A stretch of 60,365 nt of DNA. Origin: Leptolinea sp. UBA4782. Lineage in GTDB: Bacteria; Chloroflexota; Anaerolineae; Anaerolineales; Anaerolineaceae. A program made the translations under genes and the position numbers. The stretch spans positions 100,784 through 161,148 of the forward strand of contig DHHC01000026.1 in the NCBI GenBank assembly GCA_002403095.1, given 5' to 3'. Under the pieces are notes generated by a model. The model was not told the origin of the DNA. It saw nothing but the letters and a program-made list of their open reading frames with translations, and made no database searches. Positions 1-7,174 of this stretch are shown piece after piece (within the stretch, counting starts at the first letter, position 1; each line of letters opens with the position of its first letter).

Positions 1-153
1 AGCGGTACAGGTGTGCATGTTGGATCCAGATGGGCGTATTTTGATACCACCCACAACCTGGACGGGGTAATCGTGGAACTGAGGACACGCCTGGATGAGC
101 ATGGCGGCGCAGGTCAGTGGATCAATTCCGGCACAGAGAACATAAACCAGTAG
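1..153 (+). CDS. VOC-family protein, C-terminal fragment
   Basis: The first reading frame is open from the window edge to a TAG at 151-153, giving 50 residues of a C-terminus. The run GVHVGSRWAYFDT followed by LDGVIVEL is typical of the last strand region of vicinal-oxygen-chelate proteins (glyoxalase or methylmalonyl-CoA epimerase type), where the Glu in the VIVEL segment is usually a metal ligand. The substrate cannot be told from this piece. A strong hairpin terminator follows. The start lies outside the window. Confidence 0.6.
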   Translation, partial: SGTGVHVGSRWAYFDTTHNLDGVIVELRTRLDEHGGAGQWINSGTENINQ

Positions 154-182
154 CCTGAACAACCGGGCAGTGTCATTAGATT

Positions 183-216
183 AAAAAGCGCCGTATGATT
201 TTTTACGGCGCTTTTT
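183..216 (+). terminator. Rho-independent terminator after the VOC gene
   Basis: Arms 183-195 and 204-216 are perfectly complementary (13 bp, GCGCCGTA core) around an 8-base loop. The flanking A and T tracts make it usable on both strands, but only the upstream plus-strand gene needs it. Confidence 0.85.
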
Positions 217-335
217 ATTAACCTCCAGGCGGCTGCGGTAAAAAGATCGGGATTGTTGCCTGGTGCAATGACAGCAAACATTCCACCTGTTTTTTGCCAG
301 GAACCGCTAGCATGTGAATCTGGGCAACTGGATAA

Positions 336-366
336 TTGTACCAAGCATGCCATTTAACTATATAAT
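336..366 (+). promoter_or_regulatory. probable sodN promoter
   Basis: A perfect -10 box TATAAT lies at 361-366, 29 bases before the sodN start. The best -35 candidate is TTGTAC at 336-341, with a rather long 19-base spacer, so the -35 is less certain. No clear operator palindrome was seen. Confidence 0.5.
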
Positions 367-395
367 TACCGTATCTAAAGATTAAAGGAGGAAAT

Positions 396-896
396 ATGCT
401 TCATTCAATTATCAGCAAGATCGACCAGAAGCACCATTTTGAGACCGCCAGCGCACACTGCGACATCCCCTGCGGGATCTACGATCCGCACCTGGCCCAA
501 CTCTCAGCCCTGACGGTCATCCGCATGCTTGACCTGATGGCAGACCTGGAAAAGGGACATACTGTTGTTGATACCGCATTCCGCAACAGCATGATCCGCT
601 ATGTAGCCGTTAAAGAGGAACACGCAGAACAATGCAAGAAAGAAATCCGGGTGATTTTTGGTGATTACATCAAGAAGGACCACATCGAAAAATTCCCCGA
701 GCTGCCCGAACTGACCCACAAGATTTTCCAGGCGGCCTCAAAATGCCGCCAGGCAGCAGCTCGTGAGAACGGGTTGGAACTGCTGGCGTTGGTCAATCGC
801 TTTGCCGAGATCTTCTGGGCAACCAAAGGAATCGAGACCAAGAAGGCGGTAGCGCCATACAAACCCTCTGAAGAAGTTGTTTACCCGGTGCTTTAA
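396..896 (+). CDS. sodN: nickel superoxide dismutase
   Basis: This is Ni-dependent superoxide dismutase, which disproportionates superoxide to oxygen and hydrogen peroxide. The 166-residue precursor carries a 20-residue leader that must be removed to expose the nickel hook. The hook is visible as HCDIPCGIYDP at residues 21-31. By family knowledge, mature His1 (H21), Cys2 (C22) and Cys6 (C26) bind nickel and Tyr9 (Y29) gates the active site. The rest is the helical bundle domain that forms the family's hexamer. AAAGGAGG at 384-391 fixes the start. The next gene encodes the matching propeptide protease, which strongly supports the call. It suggests occasional oxygen exposure in an otherwise anaerobic-looking organism. 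Confidence 0.95.
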   Translation: MLHSIISKIDQKHHFETASAHCDIPCGIYDPHLAQLSALTVIRMLDLMADLEKGHTVVDTAFRNSMIRYVAVKEEHAEQCKKEIRVIFGDYIKKDHIEKFPELPELTHKIFQAASKCRQAAARENGLELLALVNRFAEIFWATKGIETKKAVAPYKPSEEVVYPVL

Positions 897-908
897 TCGC
901 ATCACCAG

Positions 909-947
909 GCTGGTCTGCCTGTCATAAAAAATTGCGGGCAGACCAGC
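909..947 (+). repeat. intercistronic hairpin over the sodX start
   Basis: A perfect 11-bp inverted repeat (909-919 with 937-947, GCTGGTCTGCC) encloses a 17-base loop holding the likely TTG start of sodX at 932. No T tract follows, so it does not look like a terminator. It could limit or couple sodX translation, or protect the sodN message from 3' decay. Confidence 0.7.
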
Positions 948-1252
948 GGAAACTCTCGTTGTTCAAAATCCTGCGCATTACCGGAATGTCTTTAAGCCCT
1001 GCTTACCTGCACGGTGATTATGTCCTTATCCAGAAAATCGGGCAACTCAACCGGCTGAGAAAAGGGGATGTGGTCGTGTTTCAGTTGCCGGGTTATGGGC
1101 GGCTGATCAAGCAGATCAGCACCATTGATCTCGAAATGGCTGACTGCCGGGTGAAGGGCACTGCACCAGACAGTATCGGCAGCGATTCCTTCGGTGCGGT
1201 GCCGCTCACAGCCATCCTCGGCAAGGTCATCCTGCATATCCCAAAAAAGTAA
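932..1252 (+). CDS. sodX: nickel SOD maturation protease, S26 signal-peptidase-like
   Basis: A small signal-peptidase-fold protease of about 106 residues, placed directly after sodN as in other Ni-SOD operons. GMSLSP at residues 18-23 matches the S26 nucleophile motif (Ser20). The stretch beginning KGDVVVFQ and ending RLIKQI carries the expected Lys general base. No transmembrane segment is seen, as usual for SodX. It is expected to cut the SodN leader before His21. The start is unsure: TTG at 932 lies in the loop of a hairpin and has no clear ribosome site; TTG at 959 is an alternative. It ends three bases before the downstream methyltransferase gene. Confidence 0.8.
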   Translation: MRADQRKLSLFKILRITGMSLSPAYLHGDYVLIQKIGQLNRLRKGDVVVFQLPGYGRLIKQISTIDLEMADCRVKGTAPDSIGSDSFGAVPLTAILGKVILHIPKK

Positions 1253-1254
1253 AA

Positions 1255-2022
1255 ATGGATATTTTTTCCCACAACCGCGAAGCCTGGAACCGCCAGGTAT
1301 CCATGCATAATCAGTGGACCATCCCGGTCACACCTGCACAGGTACAGGAAGCCCGCATCGGCTTGCTCAAGCTGGTGCTCACCCCAACCATACTTATCCC
1401 GCAGGGTTGGCTTGGAGAGGTGAAAGGAAAAGACGTGCTTTGCCTGGCGTCCGGCGGCGGGCAGCAGGGTCCCTTGCTTGCAGCGACTGGAGCACGTGTT
1501 ACAGTCTTCGACCAATCACCCGCCCAACTGGCACAGGACAGGCTGGTTGCCGAACGGGAAGGACTGGAAATCACCCTGGTACAGGGGAACATGCAAGACC
1601 TTTCCTGTTTTGGAGATGAATGCTTTGATTTGATCATTCACCCGGTCTCAAATTGCTTTACGCCGGATATCAAGGCGGTATGGAAAGAAACCTGGCGGGT
1701 GCTGCGCAAGGGAGGCAGGCTGCTTTCCGGTTTCAACAACCCGGTAAATTACATTTTCGATTTCAAATTGGTTGAGCAGGGTGAACTGAAAGTACGCCAT
1801 CCTCTGCCATATTCAGACCTGGAAAGCTTTTCTCCTGAAGAACTGGTAGAATATGCCGGGGAAGGCAATCCCCTCGAATTCAGCCACTCGCTGAATGACC
1901 AGATTGGCGGGCAGATCGAGGCAGGTTTTGTAATTGCCGGCTTCTATGAGGATGTAGATCCCAACTGCGTGACATCTAGATATTACCCGGAATACCTGGC
2001 AACCCTGGCGATTAAGCAGTAG
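1255..2022 (+). CDS. class I SAM-dependent methyltransferase
   Basis: A 255-residue Rossmann methyltransferase. The SAM motif I is LCLASGGGQQGPLLA near residues 61-75, an acidic residue follows in ARVTVFDQS, and the post-motif FDLIIHPVSNCF precedes the typical WRVLRKGGRLL element. The acceptor substrate cannot be read from the sequence. It starts two bases after the sodX stop and is probably co-transcribed with sodNX. No biochemical link to superoxide dismutase is known to me. Its last 11 bases overlap tail-to-tail with the opposite-strand exporter-like gene. Confidence 0.85.
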   Translation: MDIFSHNREAWNRQVSMHNQWTIPVTPAQVQEARIGLLKLVLTPTILIPQGWLGEVKGKDVLCLASGGGQQGPLLAATGARVTVFDQSPAQLAQDRLVAEREGLEITLVQGNMQDLSCFGDECFDLIIHPVSNCFTPDIKAVWKETWRVLRKGGRLLSGFNNPVNYIFDFKLVEQGELKVRHPLPYSDLESFSPEELVEYAGEGNPLEFSHSLNDQIGGQIEAGFVIAGFYEDVDPNCVTSRYYPEYLATLAIKQ

Positions 2023-3340
2023 CCTGTTCAGGTTCGCAGTCGCTTGCAGCTGCCAGGCGCATATAATTCCGGCTGCGGGAGAAAAGCCAGAGAACCTGCG
2101 CACCTACCCCAAGCACCATGCCAATAATGGCAAAGTAAAGCCCGGTTGTTTTCCCCCACGCCACACCCCCAAACAGCACCAGGATAATTACTGCCAGGAA
2201 GATCATGACCGATTCGGTGATCGATCTGGTCTTTTTGCTTGACAGGATGGCACCCTGGTACCAGCTTTGCAGAACAGACAGCGCCGGCAACGGAACGGCA
2301 AACCAGAAAGCGGATTTTGCCAGTGCGATGAGGGGCGGGGTGATAGCTGAGACATACTGGAACCACAGCAAGGATAGCGGCGTGATGATAAACACCAGCT
2401 GTACCCCGGTTGAGATCACGCCCAATCGAACGGCAAAACGCTGCAGCTTACGGAAAGCTCCCTGCTTTTCGATCATGGCAACCACAACCTCGTTCAATGC
2501 TGTACCGGGGCTGCGGAAGATGGACAATAAGCCCGACATTACCTGCCAGACTGCCAGCGATTCAACCGCGCGCGGCATGCGGCTGAGCGCCGCGCTGCCG
2601 ATCGGCTGCCAGATCAGGGTGATGAAAGAGGTCATCACCAGGGGAATGTAGAAATTAAAGAACGCTTTCCATGTTAATGGCTCCACTTCCGGTGCATTAA
2701 CCAGGTACTTGCGGATAACCGGGCGCACCCGTAAACCGTTATAGACTGCCTCAGCAATTACTGCCAGCGCCTGGGCAGCTGTCCCCACTGCGACACCCCC
2801 GATTGTGCCAATGGAATACCCGATCATCAAGATTACACTTAAGGTCACCAGCCGGACGACGGTGCCCACCCAGATGGCCTGTGAGTTGTTGTACCGTATC
2901 ATCACACCTTGCTGGAACCGGCGGTACCCGATTGCCCAGGTCCAGGGTGTCATGATCATCAACCCGATCCTGGCAGGCTCAATGATCGCCTCTGGCGAGC
3001 CGATGATATTCCGGACGACCACATAATACAGGGGTGTAAAAGCAATGAGGATATGCAGTACCGTCAGGGCAAAGCCGGTGATCATCATGAACTTAAAGAT
3101 CTTGCGGTACGAAGGCATATCTTTGCACAAGGCGGTGGAAGCCGAAAGCAGCATGATGATGGGCGCTTCCACTATGAAGGAAAGCGGCATGATAATGCCG
3201 CCGTACGCCGCCAGGTTGATTTCTGCGCCTTGCAGGCGGGCGAGAATCGCACTGATCAGGGGGCTTTCAAATCCCATCAACAGCCAGCTGGCAGCCAGCG
3301 GCCACCAGGTTTTGAGAATCTGCTTGTTTGTGACAGACAT
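2012..3340 (-). CDS. multi-pass membrane protein, MATE/ANKH-like exporter
   Basis: A hydrophobic protein of 442 residues with about twelve predicted membrane spans. The opening WWPLAASWLLMGFESP, the run NLAAYGG and the internal IGYRRFQQGVMIR resemble uncharacterised members of the MOP flippase/exporter superfamily (MATE or progressive-ankylosis-like). In such families the protein moves drugs, lipid-linked sugars or small anions; the substrate here is unknown. ATG at 3340 is preferred over an upstream TTG at 3346. It is transcribed divergently from the YcgN-like gene with about 20 bases between starts. Confidence 0.6.
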   Translation of the reverse strand: MSVTNKQILKTWWPLAASWLLMGFESPLISAILARLQGAEINLAAYGGIIMPLSFIVEAPIIMLLSASTALCKDMPSYRKIFKFMMITGFALTVLHILIAFTPLYYVVVRNIIGSPEAIIEPARIGLMIMTPWTWAIGYRRFQQGVMIRYNNSQAIWVGTVVRLVTLSVILMIGYSIGTIGGVAVGTAAQALAVIAEAVYNGLRVRPVIRKYLVNAPEVEPLTWKAFFNFYIPLVMTSFITLIWQPIGSAALSRMPRAVESLAVWQVMSGLLSIFRSPGTALNEVVVAMIEKQGAFRKLQRFAVRLGVISTGVQLVFIITPLSLLWFQYVSAITPPLIALAKSAFWFAVPLPALSVLQSWYQGAILSSKKTRSITESVMIFLAVIILVLFGGVAWGKTTGLYFAIIGMVLGVGAQVLWLFSRSRNYMRLAAASDCEPEQATA

Positions 3341-3355
3341 GAGCAAGATTATAAT
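3328..3355 (+). promoter_or_regulatory. leaderless promoter of the YcgN-like gene
   Basis: TTGTGA at 3328-3333, a 16-base spacer and a perfect TATAAT at 3350-3355. Only six bases (ACAGGC) separate the -10 box from the ATG at 3362, so transcription should begin at the start codon itself. Confidence 0.7.
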
Positions 3356-3361
3356 ACAGGC

Positions 3362-3808
3362 ATGCCATCATCAGCCCGATTCTGGGAAACAACACCTTTA
3401 GAAAAAATGACCCCTGAGCAGTGGGAATCTCTCTGCGACGGCTGTGCCCAGTGCTGCCTGCATAAGCTGGAGGATGAGGATAGCGGCGATATATTCTTCA
3501 CCCGTGTGGTCTGCCGCTTGCTGGATATCGAACAATGTAAGTGCAGCGCGTATGAGCAGCGGCACATCCTGAACCCTGAATGTGTGGAGCTCAACCCGGA
3601 GGTTGTCTTGCGCCTGCACTGGCTGCCGGAAACCTGTGCCTACCGCCGCCTGGCATTTGGTGATCCCCTGCCGGATTGGCATCCGTTGACTACCGGCGAC
3701 CCCGGCAGCGTGCACAGGGCAGGAGCTTCGGTCAGGAACAAGGTGATCTCAGAACGGGATGTTGATATGGACAACCTGGAAGAATACATCCAGGAAGAGG
3801 ATGAATAG
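3362..3808 (+). CDS. YcgN/UPF0260-family cysteine-cluster protein
   Basis: A 148-residue soluble protein of the UPF0260 (YcgN) family. The diagnostic cysteine cluster is CDGCAQCC at residues 25-32, with further cysteines in VVCRLLDIEQCKC, the pattern of the zinc/iron-chelating CxxCxxCC superfamily. The biochemical role is unknown; metal binding is inferred from family pattern only. A longer open frame runs far upstream but opposes the exporter gene; the ATG at 3362 sits exactly where the leaderless promoter predicts the transcript to start. A shared terminator separates it from the lipoprotein gene. Confidence 0.8.
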   Translation: MPSSARFWETTPLEKMTPEQWESLCDGCAQCCLHKLEDEDSGDIFFTRVVCRLLDIEQCKCSAYEQRHILNPECVELNPEVVLRLHWLPETCAYRRLAFGDPLPDWHPLTTGDPGSVHRAGASVRNKVISERDVDMDNLEEYIQEEDE

Positions 3809-3838
3809 CAGCAATCCCAATAGTAGCGAAGTAAAAGA

Positions 3839-3873
3839 AAAAGCATCTGCCGGATAAACCAGCAGATGCTTTT
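3839..3873. terminator. bidirectional terminator
   Basis: Perfect 12-bp arms 3839-3850 and 3862-3873 (AAAAGCATCTGC type) around an 11-base loop, with A and T tracts on either side. It can serve both the YcgN-like gene and the convergent lipoprotein gene. Confidence 0.8.
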
Positions 3874-3894
3874 CTTATGCTTGCGAAAATAAAA

Positions 3895-4653
3895 TCAGGG
3901 GCAGGTATTGTACATGCAGTAGCCCGGGTCCCAGGGGTGCAGATCCTGCTGCTTGATGCATAACAGGGTGACGGGATCAGGCAGAACACCGTTCCAGCAA
4001 AGCCCAGGCTGCCAGTCGCGCCCCATATGGATGGCATCTTCCCACAGGGCGGTACCGTCTTCAGCCAGCAGGCGCAGCTTGTAGTCAACACCCCACAGGG
4101 GCGGGCTAACGACATAGGTGTGGGTTACCGTACCAAATGCGATGGCGGTATTCTGCGGGTCAGCTTGGAGAGGGGTCTCCAGCCAGGGAACATCTGCGCC
4201 GGTTTTGTTCAGCCAGACAAGGCTCAAACCCTGCGGGGCAGCCTGGTTGAAAGTAAAGCTGAATACACAAAAGCTGTCAGGGTAAAGCAGGGTCATCACA
4301 TCGCCTTTTATGGTCGCTGCCCGGCCATTTTCCAACATGACAGAACTGGTCACCTCAGGCATCACCCCGTACCCCGCCGGCATACACCAGGCATTAAACG
4401 CATCAACTTGCAGTTCAGGAAGGGCAGTTGGTGTGGGTACCGCTGTTGGCGTTGCTGCCGGTTGGGGTTCAGCAGTCGGTTCCTGCGTCAGTTCCTCTAC
4501 CGGTTCGGTGGTTGCCTCCTCAACAGGAGCAGAAATTTCGGTTGCAGGTGCGGCTTCTTCAGCTGCCGGGGTTTTTGCTGTGCAGGCTGCCAGAATTCCC
4601 ATAAGCAAGACAGCCAGAATGATCGATGGGACATATTTTGTTGCATGCTTCAT
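3895..4653 (-). CDS. lipoprotein with Thr/Pro/Glu-rich linker, function unknown
   Basis: The 252-residue product begins with a lipoprotein signal: MKHATK, a hydrophobic core, then lipobox LAAC with Cys24. Residues 25-80 form a low-complexity spacer rich in Ala, Glu, Pro and Thr, of the kind that lifts a domain off the membrane. The rest is a globular domain with several Cys (CMPAGYG, DSFCVFSF, CWNGVLP and the C-terminal CMYNTCP), which may form disulfides outside the cell. No enzyme family is recognised. It lies downstream of the M42 peptidase gene on the same strand with a 93-base gap. Confidence 0.75.
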   Translation of the reverse strand: MKHATKYVPSIILAVLLMGILAACTAKTPAAEEAAPATEISAPVEEATTEPVEELTQEPTAEPQPAATPTAVPTPTALPELQVDAFNAWCMPAGYGVMPEVTSSVMLENGRAATIKGDVMTLLYPDSFCVFSFTFNQAAPQGLSLVWLNKTGADVPWLETPLQADPQNTAIAFGTVTHTYVVSPPLWGVDYKLRLLAEDGTALWEDAIHMGRDWQPGLCWNGVLPDPVTLLCIKQQDLHPWDPGYCMYNTCP

Positions 4654-4746
4654 ACTATATCTCTCAATTGGGTGGATCAGGATATCTGCCTATTCTACAA
4701 CCATCCTGGTACAAGGACAAGGACAAACGCTGGGCGGTTTGGCCTG

Positions 4747-5793
4747 TTATGTGAGCAGGTATGCCAGGATCAGGTTCGTGGTTGCCAGCAACCCATCCAG
4801 GTGAGTGCGCTCATAATTGTGTGAAGCATCCACCCCCGGGCCTATCAAAGCCACCGCAACATCATTCCCAGCCCGCAGCAAGGCTCCTCCATCTGAACGG
4901 TAATACGGATAGATATCCAGGCGGTAATTAATCTGGTGCTCTTTGCCCAGCCGCTTCAGGCGCTCTATAAGGTCGAAATTGTAAGGCCCATCGCCGTCCT
5001 TGACACACAGGGTGGCATGGAACTCATCCGAGGCCTGGCCTTCGCCCACTGCAGCCATATCCACCACCAGCAGTTCCTCAAGGTCCTTGGGCAGACCAGC
5101 CGCTCCGCCGTGCCCGGCTTCTTCATAATTGGAGAAAAATAAGTACGTCTTCTCTTCAGGTTGCAGGCCGGCGTCTAATAATGCTTTCAGGGCTGCCACA
5201 ATACAAGCTACCCCGCTTTTATCATCCAGGTGACGCGAGCGGATAAAACCGCTGCTCATCTCCACGCGCGGATCCAGGAAGACAAAATCGCCCACCTCAA
5301 TCCCCAGGGCGCGGGTCTCCTCCTCGTTCGAGGTGTGTTCGTCCAGACGCACTTCCATGCTGGAGTCTTCACGTTTGGCATCGTACACTTTATCGCCGTA
5401 CACATGCACCGATGCCTGGTCGATCAGGATTGATCCCCGGATGCATTTCCCGGAGCCTGTCCTCACCCAGCAGCCCTCTCCTTCCACGGTATTCCAGGCG
5501 TACCCGCCCAGCCGGTTCAGACGCAGCCTGCCGTTTGTTTTGATCTCCTTCACCATTGCACCGAGGGTGTCCACGTGTCCGGTCAGGGCACGCGGGTGCT
5601 CGCCGCTATTTCCGGAAAGGACGGCCAGCAAACCACCCTTACGGATCTCCCTGGCTGGAGTTGCCATAAACGGGTCGATGGTTTGTTTTACCAGGGCAAT
5701 AGCTTCGCGGCTGTACCCCGTGGGGCTGGGAGTTTCCAGCAGCTTTTTGAGAAAATCCAGCAGGAATGCAGAATCAACTGGCGGAATTTGCAT
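4747..5793 (-). CDS. M42-family metallo-aminopeptidase
   Basis: A 348-residue M42 (glutamyl/leucyl aminopeptidase or FrvX-like) enzyme that trims peptides in the cytoplasm. The metal-centre motifs are present in order: GHVDTLG (H73, D75), HLDDKSG (bridging Asp around 190), NYEEAGHGG (catalytic and ligand Glu around 224-225), VVDMA (D245) and ASHNYERTH with the last His. ATG at 5793 preceded by AAAGGAAAA is chosen; the open frame continues upstream into sequence antisense to the thioesterase gene. The thioesterase gene lies 40 bases upstream in the same direction. Confidence 0.9.
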   Translation of the reverse strand: MQIPPVDSAFLLDFLKKLLETPSPTGYSREAIALVKQTIDPFMATPAREIRKGGLLAVLSGNSGEHPRALTGHVDTLGAMVKEIKTNGRLRLNRLGGYAWNTVEGEGCWVRTGSGKCIRGSILIDQASVHVYGDKVYDAKREDSSMEVRLDEHTSNEEETRALGIEVGDFVFLDPRVEMSSGFIRSRHLDDKSGVACIVAALKALLDAGLQPEEKTYLFFSNYEEAGHGGAAGLPKDLEELLVVDMAAVGEGQASDEFHATLCVKDGDGPYNFDLIERLKRLGKEHQINYRLDIYPYYRSDGGALLRAGNDVAVALIGPGVDASHNYERTHLDGLLATTNLILAYLLT

Positions 5794-5833
5794 GAACTTT
5801 TCCTTTACTTGAGCTGTAATATGTGGTGAACCT

Positions 5834-6256
5834 TTAGAACTCCGTCCCCTCAAATGCGCTGATCTTTTTGCGCCATTCATCGGGGACCGGTTTGCTTGTG
5901 TGGGTATGGTAATCAAATGAAACCATAACAGTCTCAGCAGTGGCAATTGCCTGCCCAGTATCACTATCCTGGATCTCGTATTCAAACCGCATACTCTTGT
6001 TGCCAATGTGAGCCACCCGAACAGCCACCTGGATATTCTGCCCCAGTTCAATGGGAGCCAGGTAAGCCATGTGCACATCGGCGACAATCAGGCCGAGATC
6101 AAGGAAAGACTTACCGTCAAACAGACCCAGGTTCATGATATAGGCAAACCGGCCTTGCTCAACGTAATTGAGAAACTTGGTATTATTGACATGCCATTGG
6201 GCATCCAGGTCGCCATAGCGGACCTGAATTGGAAGGATGAAGTTGAATTTGCTCAT
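5834..6256 (-). CDS. acyl-CoA thioesterase, 4HBT hot-dog fold
   Basis: A 140-residue single hot-dog domain. The N-terminal RYGDLDAQWHVNNTKFLNYVEQGR region is the signature of 4-hydroxybenzoyl-CoA thioesterase-like proteins, with the catalytic Asp before the HVNN turn and a central hydrophobic helix. It should hydrolyse an acyl-CoA; the chain is unknown. The ATG at 6256 is chosen because a -10 box lies exactly six bases upstream; an 18-residue in-frame extension would cross that promoter. Confidence 0.85.
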   Translation of the reverse strand: MSKFNFILPIQVRYGDLDAQWHVNNTKFLNYVEQGRFAYIMNLGLFDGKSFLDLGLIVADVHMAYLAPIELGQNIQVAVRVAHIGNKSMRFEYEIQDSDTGQAIATAETVMVSFDYHTHTSKPVPDEWRKKISAFEGTEF

Positions 6257-6262
6257 AAGATG

Positions 6263-6268
6263 ATTATA
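6263..6268 (-). promoter_or_regulatory. leaderless -10 box for the thioesterase
   Basis: Minus-strand TATAAT followed by six bases (CATCTT) and then ATG at 6256. No convincing -35 was seen. Confidence 0.65.
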
Positions 6269-6387
6269 CCAAAGGGACAAATGGCCACATGGAACAGTGA
6301 ACTCTGACACTTGTATGATAATTTGGAGTAAAATAGACTAATTGAAACAAGAGTATTTTTACCTGTAATATAGAATGAGGTACAATT

Positions 6388-6789
6388 ATGCAAATAACCC
6401 GCCAAGCCGATTATGCCCTGCGAGCAATGATGTACCTGTCCGCCCTGGAACCCAACCAGCGGGCTGCCACCAGTCAGATTGCTAAAGAAAAACAAATCCC
6501 GCCGTCTTTCCTGGCCAAGATCATTTCACAGCTATCCATTGCAGGCTTCATCCATACCTCGCGCGGGGCACGCGGCGGGGTCATGTTAGCCCGTCCGGCT
6601 GCCGAAATCTCTATCCTGGATGTGGTAGAGGCTATCGATGGGCCGATGGCTGTCAATGAATGCACTATTTCTTCTGCCGGCTGCCCGTTTACCGGCAACT
6701 GCCCGCTGCACGAACTTTGGTGCGGGGTACAGCGCGAATTGGTTTCTAAGCTAAAAGGCACCAGTTTTGCAGAAATTGTGCAAAACTGA
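6388..6789 (+). CDS. Rrf2-family transcription regulator, probable Fe-S sensor
   Basis: A 133-residue Rrf2 protein. The N-terminal winged helix starts MQITRQADYALRAMMYL, and the recognition region is IPPSFLAKIISQL with the wing TSRGARGG. Three cysteines and a histidine (C92, C99, C105, H108) sit in the usual cluster-binding loop; the spacing C-x6-C-x5-C is close to IscR/NsrR types, so a [2Fe-2S] or similar cluster responding to iron, oxygen or NO is inferred. The target is unknown. AGG in TGAGGTAC lies just upstream of the ATG. The small gene at 6827 follows in the same direction. Confidence 0.88.
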   Translation: MQITRQADYALRAMMYLSALEPNQRAATSQIAKEKQIPPSFLAKIISQLSIAGFIHTSRGARGGVMLARPAAEISILDVVEAIDGPMAVNECTISSAGCPFTGNCPLHELWCGVQRELVSKLKGTSFAEIVQN

Positions 6790-6826
6790 AACAGGAAAAC
6801 CTGAAACCTGCCTGGGATGGTGACCC

Positions 6827-7084
6827 ATGCCTGTAGGATCTGCCATAGACCGCCAGTGGGTATTTATGCTCGAGGACGGCAGAGTTGTCATCGAGTGGTC
6901 GGATTCGCTGTTCCTGGATGTAACTGAAGGGACTTTCTTCCAGGCTGAAAACGCACCGGTTAGCCACCTGATCCTGGATAAGGAACTGGACATACTCGCC
7001 AGGGCAGGGATCATCAGTCACTTCGATAGCAAGAAAGTGTATTTCTACCACCTCCCCGAGCAGCCCAAGAAGGCTATCGAGTAA
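6827..7084 (+). CDS. small hypothetical protein downstream of the Rrf2 gene
   Basis: An 85-residue soluble, acidic protein with no family that I recognise. The middle reads VFMLEDGRVVIEWSDSLFLDV and the C-terminus ends in a Lys-rich tail. There is no signal peptide or membrane segment. It follows the Rrf2 gene by 37 bases and precedes a terminator, so the two probably form a two-gene operon. The ATG at 6827 has a GGGATGG stretch upstream that could serve as a weak ribosome site. It is kept as a gene because of its position, direction and clean end before the terminator. Confidence 0.6.
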   Translation: MPVGSAIDRQWVFMLEDGRVVIEWSDSLFLDVTEGTFFQAENAPVSHLILDKELDILARAGIISHFDSKKVYFYHLPEQPKKAIE

Positions 7085-7108
7085 ACTTATTTTTCCTTCC
7101 CGAAAGAG

Positions 7109-7134
7109 AAACTGCCAGCTTCCACTGGCAGTTT
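7109..7134 (+). terminator. terminator after the Rrf2 operon
   Basis: Arms 7109-7118 and 7125-7134 (AAACTGCCAG with CTGGCAGTTT) pair over 10 bp around a 6-base loop and end in TTTT. Confidence 0.75.
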
Positions 7135-7174
7135 TAGGTATACAATCAAACATCCTTTCCCCGGGTTCACTGAT

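Noticed and set aside
2909..3361. N-terminal extension of the YcgN-like gene, antisense to the exporter gene
   Set aside because: It is open only as the shadow of the exporter gene; the leaderless promoter places the start at 3362.
5794..6087. Long N-terminal extension of the M42 peptidase
   Set aside because: It runs antisense-like through the thioesterase gene in another frame, has no peptidase similarity, and a ribosome site precedes ATG 5793.
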